From Allomyces macrogynus ATCC 38327 (Eukaryota; Blastocladiomycota; Blastocladiomycetes; Blastocladiales; Blastocladiaceae), in NCBI GenBank assembly GCA_000151295.1, contig GG745345.1, forward strand, positions 88,144 to 103,533: a stretch of 15,390 nucleotides of DNA. The letters are read 5' to 3'. The notes beneath the pieces were generated by a model. The model saw only the letters and a program-made list of their open reading frames with translations. It was not told where the DNA came from and did no database searches. Below are positions 1 to 8,206 of this stretch, piece by piece (the first letter of the stretch is position 1; every line of letters begins with the position of its first letter). A program made the translations under genes and the position numbers.

Positions 1-718
1 TACCAGCTCGTCACGTGCGGCGCCGACGCCGCATGCTGTCCTGGGACTTGAGGGATTTAGGTGTCGCGAGCCAATGGCACCGCGCACGCGCATTTCTCAT
101 GTCGGTGGCCTGGCCCCGCGCCCTTCGATCATGTCCTGTATGCGGACTCGGACCATGCCGTGCGCGTGTTTCGTCCCGGGGAATGCGACGGCGCCTGCGC
201 ATGCGGCCGTCACGCACGCGGCCACGATTTGGGCCCGTGCGTGCGTCCAACTGGCACCCGTTCTTGGCGTCGGCGTCGGCCGATGGGACCGTGCAGATTA
301 CCAATGGTAATCGTGTCGCGACGGGGGCGGCGCGGGCCGTCAAGTCGATGCCGTGCGTGACGCTGACGGTCGTGGATGTGCGCAAGTCCGAGGACGGGAG
401 CATGGTGATGGCGGATAAGACGCAGTTCCATGATCATCGTGGTGGAGCGGCAGCGGTGGCCGCGGGGGCTGGGACGGGGAGGACTAAGTTGGATGCGCCG
501 GTGATCAAGTTTGATGATGAGGTGGCTCAGCAAGTTGTACGTTGTGGTGTTCTTGTGTCTTTCGGGGCCGACCGAGGAGCGGGCTGACTTACGTTGTTTA
601 CTGGCGGCGAGTTTAGGTCGCGTGGAGCAACTTGCGCGAGAGCTGCGGCTGGCTCGCAAGTGCTGGGAGTGCCGGTCTGGTGCGCGTCGAGAACGTGGCG
701 GTCGAGCCGGCCGAGTGA
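1..718 (+). CDS. 3' end of a WD40-repeat protein (possibly a TFIIIC subunit), partial
   Basis: This is the tail of a WD40 beta-propeller gene that begins before the window. From 246 to 536 one frame reads cleanly and starts with NWHPFLASASADGTVQITN, a typical WD blade. An intron at 537-616 (GTACGTTG...TTTAG, 80 bp) joins phase 0 to a last exon at 617-718 encoding VAWSNLRESCGWLASAGSAG and ending in TGA at 716-718. That exon is another blade strand. The WHPFxASASADG and WLASxGSAGLVR phrases remind me of the TFIIIC WD40 subunit (Tfc6/GTF3C2), but this is recall only. Before position 246 the likely coding frame changes several times: YQLVTCGADA at 1-30, LSWDLRDLGV from 36, FDHVLYADSDHAVRVF from 124, and THAATIW around 212. 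The first 245 bases therefore carry either sequence errors or real damage. The WD40 call is firm; the complex it belongs to is not. Confidence 0.72.
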
Positions 719-1379
719 GAATGGTGGAGCGTACGGGACGTGCATGGCTCGACGATACGAAATGACGGTTGGCGCGTAATGCTTGGCCGAAATACATAGT
801 TTTGGGTGCGGATCTCTTGGCGCCTGTCAACTGCCATCTCCAGGCCGGCTGCGGTTGTAACAATGACCATGAAGGAAAACACATACTCCAGGATACTCGC
901 ATTGCACACTTGCAGCGAGGAGAGGAGCAAGGATCAGGGAAAATCATGCCGGTGCAGATTAGAATCACCCAGAAATCACCCAGAATCACGAGAATGGTAC
1001 GGTGGGACAAGGGAACGCCAACGACGCGCTCACCCACCAACCTCGAGCTAGAATGAGCTTGTTCTTGGCAGCAATCGGGCAAAGGGTTTTTCGGCATTGA
1101 AATGCCAAACTGCCAAGAAACGTTGAATGATGCCGAACCTGATTGGTACGCGCGCCGTGGCGTGGCTTGAACTGGGGCTTTTGGGTCGAATGATTTGGAT
1201 TCATGACTCTTTGCGCGAGCCGGTGTGCCCACCAACACACGTCGCGTCGGGCACCCTGGTCCCGCGTCGTGCTCGGTCGGTGCCGGCGCTTGGAGATGGA
1301 CAGACCGGAGCCCCATGGTCGTCATGGTGGTGGAGCTCGTCTCGCGGCGCCAACACCGCTCGTCGTGGAAGACGCCGAT
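719..1379. other. Region between the WD40 gene and the candidate SKICH-like exon, no gene assigned
   Basis: This 660 bp stretch follows the WD40 stop codon. The minus strand stays open through almost all of it, in continuity with the candidate exon at 1380-1523. The translated residues, however, are rich in Cys, His, Arg, Ser and Pro, with no motif I recognise. It could hold the rest of a minus-strand gene with introns I cannot place, plus the 3' UTRs of two converging genes. Nothing here is strong enough to annotate. Confidence 0.4.
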
Positions 1380-1523
1380 GAAGTCCCAGAATGATGGCGT
1401 GCGTTGCCGATCGTAAATCGTAATCCTCTGCGTGGAAGCGTCGCGCGCGTCGAGTGGTGCCTCTGCTGCGCCCGATTTGTCGCTGACACGCAAATTGACA
1501 CTTCGGCCCAGAACGATCACCAT
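1380..1523 (-). CDS. Candidate first exon of an unidentified gene with a SKICH-like motif
   Basis: The minus strand from ATG at 1523 reads MVIVLGRSVNLRVSD, continues through a short linker to QRITIYDRQRTPSFWDFIGV, and then FHDE. Alternating hydrophobic strands followed by a W-D-F-I-G-V-F turn resemble SKICH and related immunoglobulin-like domains, which often carry D-W-I-G-[LIV]-[FY]. Codon choice looks natural. After about 1380 the frame stays open but loses recognisable character, so an intron or the gene end probably lies near there. The ATG faces away from the glycosyltransferase gene at 1789, so the two would share a divergent promoter of about 270 bp. This is a weak call. The alternative is a chance open frame opposite a 5' UTR. 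Confidence 0.28.
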
Positions 1524-1788
1524 TTCACCACCAAACGCTTGCCTCAATAATACGCAAGAGGGTCACACCACGCTGCGCCATTGGAGCGGCGGCCTTGGCA
1601 CCTTGACCGCACGCACACAGTTTAGTGGTGAGGAGCCGGCGCCGGCAGGATTGGACCACTCGTCGCCGCGCGCGTCTCGGCCCCACAAGCAGAGTCGGCG
1701 GGCCGTAAAATGGCCGATGGGCCGCTGCGACTCAATCAATCCACCATCACCGCGTCCTCAACTTCGACCCGCGGCCTCACCACGCACG

Positions 1789-3715
1789 ATGCGGTCCGAG
1801 ACCCCGTTTTCCAACTCGACGGCTATGGCTGCGCACGTCCAGGACCGGCGCACGGCACCGCAGCAAGCTTGGGCCGAAGCTTCTTCGCCAATGAACTCGC
1901 CAACGACTTCCTCCGACGACGGCAGCGACTACCGCGTCGACTATGCCGCCGATGGCAACCGCGAGGACGACCGACTATTTCTGCACGACAAGGCGCCCGC
2001 AGGCTGGCCACGGGCAGGAACGCCAGTCGACAAGGGCTCGTCATGGCGCGCGTGGTCGTTTGGCTGGCGGTCAAGCAGCGCACGCCGTGTACCCGTCCTC
2101 CCGTGTCACTTGGATTCGACAGTCGTCGGTGGACCAGCTCGACGGCGGTCGCGATGCGCTCGCCTGTGCATGACCTTTATTCTCGCCATTTTGCTCGTCG
2201 CGGTCCCGGCCTCGCTCTACCTGCGCTCCGTGCCCGATGAACCGGTTGTGCCGGTCGAAACGCTCGAAAAGGAATGGCCTCACGACGCGCCGCAAGAATG
2301 GACACCCGGCCACCGCCCGCTTTTCATGGACGCGGCCAAGGCTCCACCTATCGAGCTCGATGACGAACCGCCAGCTCCATCCTCTTTCTCTGCCGCTCGC
2401 GACGACCCGTTATCTGTTGCCGGTGCGGCCGCGCTGCGTTCATTCCCGGGCGCCTACACGCGCGCGACCTGCGGCGCCTTCCCCTCTCTCCTCTACGACG
2501 CGAGCCGTAAGGCCGCCGCGCATTGGCAAGGACGGCTCTCCGAGGGGCTCGTGAACCGCACGCTCGACGACTGCCGGGTCCGCAACTATGAGTGTTTTGG
2601 GGTGCAGTGGATCGACGGCGAGTTGTACGTGCAGACGGCGTTACCGGCCGGGTTCCAGTCGCGCACCATGTCCTATTTCTTGCAGCTCTGGCACACGCTC
2701 AAGTCGGGCCACGAGCCGCTCGAAAACTTTGAGTTTGTGCATTACACGGGTGATTCGACTTACGGCACCGATTTGCCGTACTGGAGCGGCTCGCAACCAA
2801 TCGGGCAGCACTCGGCGTTTGTGGTGCCTGAGTGGTCGTTTTTCGGTACGGTGATGCTTTCCCTGCGCTCGCTCCTCTCATACCGTTGCAAATTGCAGGC
2901 TAACACTTTTTTTGGCCGCGATAGCATTCCCCGAAGCGGGCATGCCCTCGTACGAGTTTGGCGCACGCAGATCCCGCGTCGCCGGCGCCGCGACCCCCTG
3001 GCACAAGAAGCGCCCCGAGGTTCTCTTCCGCGGCGCGATTCTCGGCAGCGCACGCAACGACCTCGAGCGGCACATGGCCGGTTTTGCCGACGACCCGCTT
3101 CTCAATATCCAACGCGCGCGGCACGACAACTTCATCCCCGGCCACGACCAGTGCCACTGGCAGCACCTGCTCTATGTCGACGGGTGGGCGCAATCCGGCC
3201 GACTCAAGTACCAGCTGCAGTGCCGGTCCGTGATCATTGCGCACCCGACGGGGTTCCATGAGTATTTTACCCCATTCTTGCGCAACGGCACGCACTGGTT
3301 TGTGCTGCCGCCGCCGTCGGTGAACGAGACGCAGTGGTCGGTCTTGCCGTCGTTTGTGCGCCGCGTGCGCGCCGAGTACTCGTCCGATCGATTGGTCAAA
3401 ATGGCCGACCACGCCGCGTTGCTGGCGCAGTGGATCTTTGACCCGGTCGTGCGCACGTGCGTCACGCTCGATACGGCGTGGACGTATGCGCGCGCCATGA
3501 CCTACCGGCCAACGCGCGTGCGCGAAGGCTACCGCCCGCTCGAGGAGTTGCTCACGCGGCACGTTTGGGACGCGCTGGTGGAGGGACAGGACAAGATCGA
3601 GGCGCTGGAAAGGACGATTGAGGAGGTGCAGCGCGAACGCGATGCGTTGCGCGCGGCCATGGCCGAGTACGATGGGTTCACGGAGGGGATGCCGGCGCTG
3701 GACGTTGTGGCGTGA
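1789..3715 (+). CDS. Family 90 (CAP10-type) glycosyltransferase, type II membrane protein
   Basis: The predicted 615-residue protein has two exons, 1789-2845 and 2925-3715, with an intron at 2846-2924 (GTACGG...GATAG, 79 bp). Splicing gives EWSFFAFPEAGMPSYEF, which restores a conserved CAP10 segment. A signal anchor (about residues 128-146, MTFILAILLVAVPASLYL) follows a basic stretch, giving a cytosolic tail, a stem and a lumenal catalytic domain. Family features visible are KRPEVLFRGAILGSARNDLE, then HLLYVDGWAQSGRLKYQLQC and RSVIIAHPTGFHEYFTPFL. GT90 enzymes transfer xylose or glucose from nucleotide sugars in the ER or Golgi (CAP10/Cxt1, Rumi/POGLUT); the substrate here cannot be read. A helical, charged tail (EGQDKIEALERTIEEVQRER) may form a short coiled coil. 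The start is uncertain: ATG at 1789 gives a tail of about 127 residues, ATG at 2170 would begin exactly at the anchor (488 residues), and ATGs at 1432 and 1717 are also in frame. Confidence 0.85.
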
Positions 3716-4458
3716 TTCTAGTTTGTGTTTTTCTTATTGCGGTAATCGTTTTGATCTTGGTGTTGTTTGTACAGCTTTTGATTCCAGGTTGTGTGTGTGC
3801 GGTCGCGGCGGAGTGTGTACCAAGCTCGTCTTCACGTGATGAAAACTAGCAATCTCCTATAATTTAGCCGACCGGCCTCGAATTAATTGTCGCAGGCTGT
3901 GCGAGTCTGGCTCAGCCGGGCTCGGTTGCTGGGGGAGTAGGTTGTTGGCGCGAGACGTGTTTGCCACAGTGGGAGACGGCGGCACGGAAAGCAGGTGATC
4001 GCGCGTCCCACCTTGCGCTGTTGCACGGACCGTGCCCGTCGCGCTTCACCCTGATCAGACCGCAAAATGAACTTCGAAAGTCCCCCACATGCACGGGCTC
4101 ACCTTCCAGCCTTCATCGTGCCCTAGAAAGCAGCACCGCCCCGTTCCGTGCCGCCCCCCGTTGTTCCACTCCCCGACCCGACCGCCCCCTGCCCCGTCGC
4201 CTGCTACTGCCTCGAAGTAGTCGCGACCCGACACGCTCGTCTGTACCTGATCCGCCTCGGAGCTCACGCACGATCTATTGTACCGGCACGCACCGCTCGA
4301 TTTAAACCGACGCGACCCTGCTGAACCGCAACCCAGCCCGCTTCGACCCGCCCGACTTGCGTCTTTCTCCCCGCACTTCGACGCTCGCGCGCAATCCTCC
4401 TCGTTGGACCGTCCTTGTCGCCGTGATCCGCCCCTCACCACCACAACCAACTGCCAAC
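3716..4458. other. Intergenic region and 5' leader of the coactosin gene
   Basis: This 743 bp gap separates the glycosyltransferase stop from the coactosin start. The left part (3716-3900) is T-rich and probably holds the 3' UTR. The right part (4100-4458) is strongly C-rich with many GACC and CCCG runs, and probably acts as promoter and leader. Long open frames on both strands here (for example minus 4055-4672) are Arg, Gly and Cys rich, without motifs, and look like composition artefacts. I see no RNA gene. Confidence 0.5.
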
Positions 4459-5543
4459 ATGCCCGGCGTCGGTGTTGCTGCTGTACGTTGCCGCCGCCGC
4501 CGCCGCGTGCCCGATGTGACGTCGACACGTGGTGGGCGCTGCAAGCTCGCGCGAGGCGTGGAAATGCCGCGATCCGGCGTCGTCGCCGCGCCTCGCGATC
4601 CATCGGACGTGATCCGCTCACCAACGCGCTCTCCGTGTCGCGTATCGCTCGCACCGCCGTGACCCGCCGCATTTGATCTCGCTTGACGACGCTGCTCGTC
4701 GCAATCCACGCTTCTAGGCCCCCGAAATCTCGACCACGTACGAGGGTACGTTGAGTGCGTCCGATGGTGTGTTGTCGAGTGCACCGATTTATTTTGCGGT
4801 TTGCGGTTTCGGGATCGTAGAGGTCCGCAATGACAAGCTCGACACGAACTGGCTGTACGTGGATCGCACCTCAGCGACAAATCTGTCGAGAATGGCGCAA
4901 CTGACGCGTCCACCTTCTCTAGCTACTTGTCGTACGAGGACGGCACCGACAAGCTTCAAGTCGCCGGCAAGGGTACCTCGTCGCTCTTCTCGTTCTCGTC
5001 GTGTAGGTCGCGAGAGCGCACCTCGCGTCCGCGAATTGTCGCATTGTCGAGGGACCCGCCGCGCTCACTTTCACTTGATTTAGGCAAGGGCGGGCTCACC
5101 GAGTTTGTGACCAAACTCAAGGACGACCAGGCCGGGTTCGGGTACGTGCGCGTGACGGTCGGCAACGACCAGCTCTCGCAGCGCGCCAAGTTTGTGCTCG
5201 TCTCGTGGTGCGGGCCCAACGTCAAGGTCATGCGCAAGGCCAAGCTCTCGGTACGCACGATCGCGCGCGGTTCGTTCGTCGGGCAATTCGGGGATCTCAC
5301 CTCGCGGTTTGCGGACGTAGGTGCACATTGCCGAGGTCAAGCAGACGCTGCCCGTCTTTGCCGTCGAGATCCAAACGTCGACGCTGGCCGACTTGAAGGA
5401 GGACGCGGTCATTACCAAGCTCAAGAAGGCCATGGGCGCCAACTACGACCGGTACGCGTGTTCAACCGTGGCGCGATTCGTCCGACATGCATGGAGAACG
5501 CGACTGACCCCATCTGTCGGCTAGGCAAAACTCGGAGTACTGA
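4459..5543 (+). CDS. Coactosin-like F-actin-binding protein (ADF-H domain)
   Basis: Seven exons give a 150-residue protein: 4459-4482, 4718-4745, 4821-4854, 4923-4972, 5084-5250, 5321-5451 and 5525-5543. Introns are 235, 75, 68, 111, 70 and 73 bp; five of six donors read GTACG. Splicing recovers a complete coactosin: EVRNDKLDTNWLYLSYEDGT, KLQVAGKGKGGLTEFVTKLK, FGYVRVTVGND, AKFVLVSWCGPNVKVMRKAK, VHIAEVKQTLPVFAVEI, and a C-terminus NYDRQNSEY. Coactosins (about 140-150 residues) bind along actin filaments and counteract capping. Lys81 in AKFVLVSW probably matches the lysine known to be needed for actin binding in the human protein. The start ATG sits in a good context (A at -3) and the first exon encodes only MPGVGVAA. 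Intron 1 is the longest and its acceptor the least certain; it contains a (CCG)5 run. The other joins are fixed by family conservation. Confidence 0.9.
4491..4505. repeat. (CCG)5 microsatellite in coactosin intron 1
   Basis: Five perfect CCG units lie eight bases inside the first intron, next to the donor GTACGTTG. It is a short simple repeat with no evident function. Confidence 0.8.
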
Positions 5544-5927
5544 GAGGAGCAGGCTCCCCGCGTCCAGCTCTCGCAGCAACGTCATTCAAAGGCCGTTGCT
5601 GTGGTCCATGATGTTCACCGTTTTCGTATCGGTCTCGTCCGGTTTCTTTGGAATATATATCCCCCGTTGAGTTGACTCGTCAAGATGGAGTTGATCTTCA
5701 AGACGGACACGAGAAATGAATGCAGCTGATTCAAACCAAACATACGTCCAGACGTGCCAGCCGACGTCATGATCGACAATTATTTGGAGGTAAGATGGAC
5801 ATGGATGGCGGGATTTAAATTGAAATCGCTCCTCGCCTGGCGACCTGTCCGCTATTCCTCTTTCATGGTTGGAAGTCACGGTTGGAGGTCGTCAGACAGA
5901 AAAGCAACCTTTACGAAGTCAACGTGA
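5544..5927. other. Intergenic region between coactosin and tRNA-Leu
   Basis: This 384 bp stretch is more AT-rich than the genes on either side and holds the probable 3' UTR of coactosin. It includes an ATATATAT run at 5653-5660. A 97-codon minus frame (5586-5879) has no recognisable motif and no splice-linked neighbours, so I do not call it. The tRNA terminator lies at its right edge. Confidence 0.5.
5900..5903 (-). terminator. RNA polymerase III T-run terminator for tRNA-Leu
   Basis: On the minus strand four T residues occur 24 bases past the tRNA 3' end, flanked by C and G. A run of four T is the minimal Pol III terminator and this is the first such run after the gene. Confidence 0.6.
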
Positions 5928-6009
5928 TGTAAAGGACGGGGTTCGAACCCGCGCCTCCGAAGAGACTGGTGCCTAAAACCAGCGCCTTGGACCACTCGGC
6001 CACCTTTAC
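5928..6009 (-). tRNA. tRNA-Leu (anticodon UAG)
   Basis: The 82-base minus-strand sequence folds as a complete cloverleaf with no intron. The acceptor stem pairs GTAAAGG with CCTTTAC and leaves discriminator A. The D arm carries the A box TGGCCGAGTGG. The anticodon stem CTGGT/ACCAG closes the loop TTTAGGC, so positions 34-36 are TAG, which reads CUA and other CUN leucine codons. A long variable arm (TCTC-TTCG-GAGG) marks a class II tRNA, as expected for leucine. The T arm contains GGTTCGAACCC, the B box. The CCA end is not encoded, as is usual in eukaryotes. Confidence 0.96.
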
Positions 6010-6510
6010 TGTGAGTGGATCGCTCTGTTCTACAATCCCGTAAAGAATATATACCGTTGCACTGCTCTGATTTAAGAGCGTTATGTTGCTCGAACCACAT
6101 GTTACAGGTCACCAGCCGGCATCAGCAACGCATCATCGAGGCGCATTGTTCGGCCCACACTTGGTGCATCTTGTTGCCAGCACGGCCGCTGCCAAGTCGA
6201 TCGCATCAACAACCGGGCCTGTTGCCGCAACTGAGTCCTGTTCGTGAAAGGCGCCATCGACACTCGATTGACCAGCAACCCATCCCCGGCCGCTGTCGAA
6301 ACCAACTCGAGGACCCGGCCGTACTCAATTGTGCCAAATAGGAACCCAGCGCATATCGAACTCTCTTCTCCACCAAGAATATCGAGCGCTCGTGTCGCTG
6401 TCGCGAGGGATCAGCAGCAGCGCGTCCCTGGAACGCCCACCAACCAACCCACCAACTGCAAATTTGGGCCTGTGCCCGCGCAACGACTTGATTCGACTCG
6501 CCCCGCAACT
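6010..6510. other. Divergent upstream region of tRNA-Leu and the DHHC gene
   Basis: This 501 bp region lies between the tRNA 5' end and the chosen start of the palmitoyltransferase. The frame of that gene stays open upstream to an ATG at 6244, but those 89 codons encode a polar, Pro/Asn/Arg-rich stretch with no membrane segment, so it is more likely leader. A C-rich run at about 6437-6455 (CACCAACCAACCCACCAAC) lies in the presumed leader. Confidence 0.45.
6048..6053 (-). promoter_or_regulatory. TATA-like element upstream of tRNA-Leu
   Basis: TATATA lies 39-44 bases upstream of the mature tRNA 5' end, in a locally AT-rich patch. In fission yeast and some other fungi tRNA genes use an upstream TATA box as well as the internal A and B boxes. 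The spacing fits that arrangement, but one example in AT-rich DNA is weak evidence. Confidence 0.35.
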
Positions 6511-7969
6511 ATGGACCTGCAAAATGTGCTCTTTGTCGTCGTCGTCGTGTTCCTGATCACGTTCATCCCGATCTCGGCGCACATTTACGTGTTCCCGGAC
6601 TTCATCGTGTGGGGTAGCTCCAAGTCGGCGACGGCATTCTACGTCGTGTTTGATCTGGCCGTGCTGAACCTCTGGTTCAACTACGTGATGGCGATTGTCA
6701 CGGACCCAGGACGCGTGCCACCGAAATGGGTGCGTTCGCTCAATGCGAGTGGTGAAATGACCCGCGCCGTGATTCGTGCTGATGCGTCGCTGCGTGCAAA
6801 TAGGAACCGGCACCGACGAGAGGCGTCATGGAGGTCAAGAACTCGACGTCGGCGCCGCGGTACTGCAGAACTTGCCAGCAGTTCAAGCCGCCGCGCACGC
6901 ACCATTGCAGTCAATGCGACCGGTACGAATGGAGCCGTCTCAATTCTCACTGAGATTGCATGCGTTTCTGATGATATGGCTCGGCATTAGTTGTGTACTC
7001 AAAATGGACCACCATTGCCCCTGGGTCAACAACTGCATCGGGTTCAACAACCAAGCCTTTTTTGTGCGGTTCCTGTTCTGGGTCGACGTCGCGACGGGCA
7101 TGTGCGTCACGGTGCTCGCTTGGCGGCTCTACGACTGGTTCACGCAGACGTATCCGGCGTGGGTACGGTGTTGCCTTCGTCCCTTTTCGCGATTCGCATT
7201 GCTCGCGTCGCTCACTGGGCATTTCATCTCGATAGTACTACTCGGACGTTGTGCTCTACCAGCTTGTCGTCACGATCATCGACATGTGCATGGCCGTGCC
7301 CGTCTTCCTCACGGTCGGCACGCTCTCGATCTACCACTTCTACTACATTGTGACCAACTGCACGACCATCGAGTCCATGGAAAAGGAGCGCAAGGCTGTT
7401 GTGCGGCGCATGGACGATGGTATGGTCGGAAACGTACGCTCATGCTCTCTCTTTCTCCCCTTCCACGATGTCAATTCTCACCCGTTGCGCTCCCGCCCCT
7501 CCAGATCGAGAACCCGTACGACATCGACTGGTGGACCAACATCAAGTCCGTCTTCGGTCGCAACCCCATCTTCTGGTGCTTCCCCCGAAGTCTCGCGCAC
7601 CCGGTCCCCGCGGAATGCGGCGACGGGACCGTTTTCCCCATCAACATGTCCCACATCGAGTCGTGGTCGGTGCCAGCCGAACCCAAGCACCATGGGCGGC
7701 ACGTCCGCCGCGGGTCGGAGGGGTACGAGATTGATATGGGCGCGACCTACTATGCCGAGCAAGCCGCGGACCCGTACGCCGGGTGGCACCACCAAGTGGA
7801 AGTCGATCAAGTTGGGACGCAGTACCAGGCGCCCGCGACGGTGCACGGGTACTCGCCGGCCGCCATGGACGATTACGAGGACCATATTCCGCTTGCCGAA
7901 GTGCGTAGCGGGATGCGCAAGCGGTCGGCGTCCCGCGGGCGCGGGTTGCCGGACAAGAAGGATATTTGA
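6511..7969 (+). CDS. DHHC-type protein S-palmitoyltransferase
   Basis: Five exons (6511-6729, 6804-6922, 6991-7162, 7236-7433, 7505-7969) encode 390 residues; introns are 74, 68, 73 and 71 bp. The enzyme attaches palmitate to cysteines of substrate proteins in endomembranes. Two N-terminal membrane segments (about residues 7-28 and 40-63) precede the cysteine-rich domain: RYCRTCQQFKPPRTHHCSQC (92-111), then CVLKMDHHCPWVNNCIGFNN with DHHC at 119-122 and Cys122 as the acyl-carrying residue. Two more segments follow (about 131-155 and 173-208), then TTIE at 213-216, the conserved TTxE motif. The tail opens with ENPYDIDWWTNIKSVFG, common in this family, and ends in an Arg/Ser/Lys-rich stretch. 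The start at 6511 is chosen because the first membrane helix begins a few codons later. All hallmark residues are intact, so it should be active. Which subfamily (Pfa3-like or another) cannot be told by eye. Confidence 0.95.
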
Positions 7970-8206
7970 TGCGTGCGGCGCGCAGTGACGGGTTTTGGTT
8001 TTCTTTGCTCGTTTTTCGTTGTCGAGTTTGTCGTGGCCCGACATTTCGGACCGCGATTCGCAACTATATCCTTGTAGATGGCGCAATCTGCAATATTTGA
8101 TGACCTGAACTGGATCTCGCTGCTGCTAGCTTCCGCAAACCAAGCAATTCTCCTCTCCAACCCAAAGCGGATCAGATTTCCGGGGAAGCGAAGAAGGTGG
8201 GCTTGC
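7970..8206. other. Convergent 3' intergenic region
   Basis: This 237 bp gap lies between the stops of the DHHC and ELMOD genes, which face each other. It is T- and A-richer than the coding DNA and probably holds both 3' UTRs. No gene is seen. Confidence 0.5.

Noticed and set aside
210..1547. 445-codon minus-strand open frame
   Set aside because: Its left part is antisense to the well-supported WD40 exons and its middle has no motif. Only the first 48 codons after the ATG at 1523 look coding, and I kept those as a weak candidate.
4055..4913. Two minus-strand open frames of about 200 codons
   Set aside because: They lie opposite the leader, exon 1-3 and intron 1 of the coactosin gene, are Arg/Gly/Cys/Ser-rich and show no domain.
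6244..6510. Upstream in-frame ATG extending the DHHC protein by 89 residues
   Set aside because: The added stretch is polar and low in complexity and precedes the usual short N-terminus of this family; ATG at 6511 sits just before the first membrane helix.
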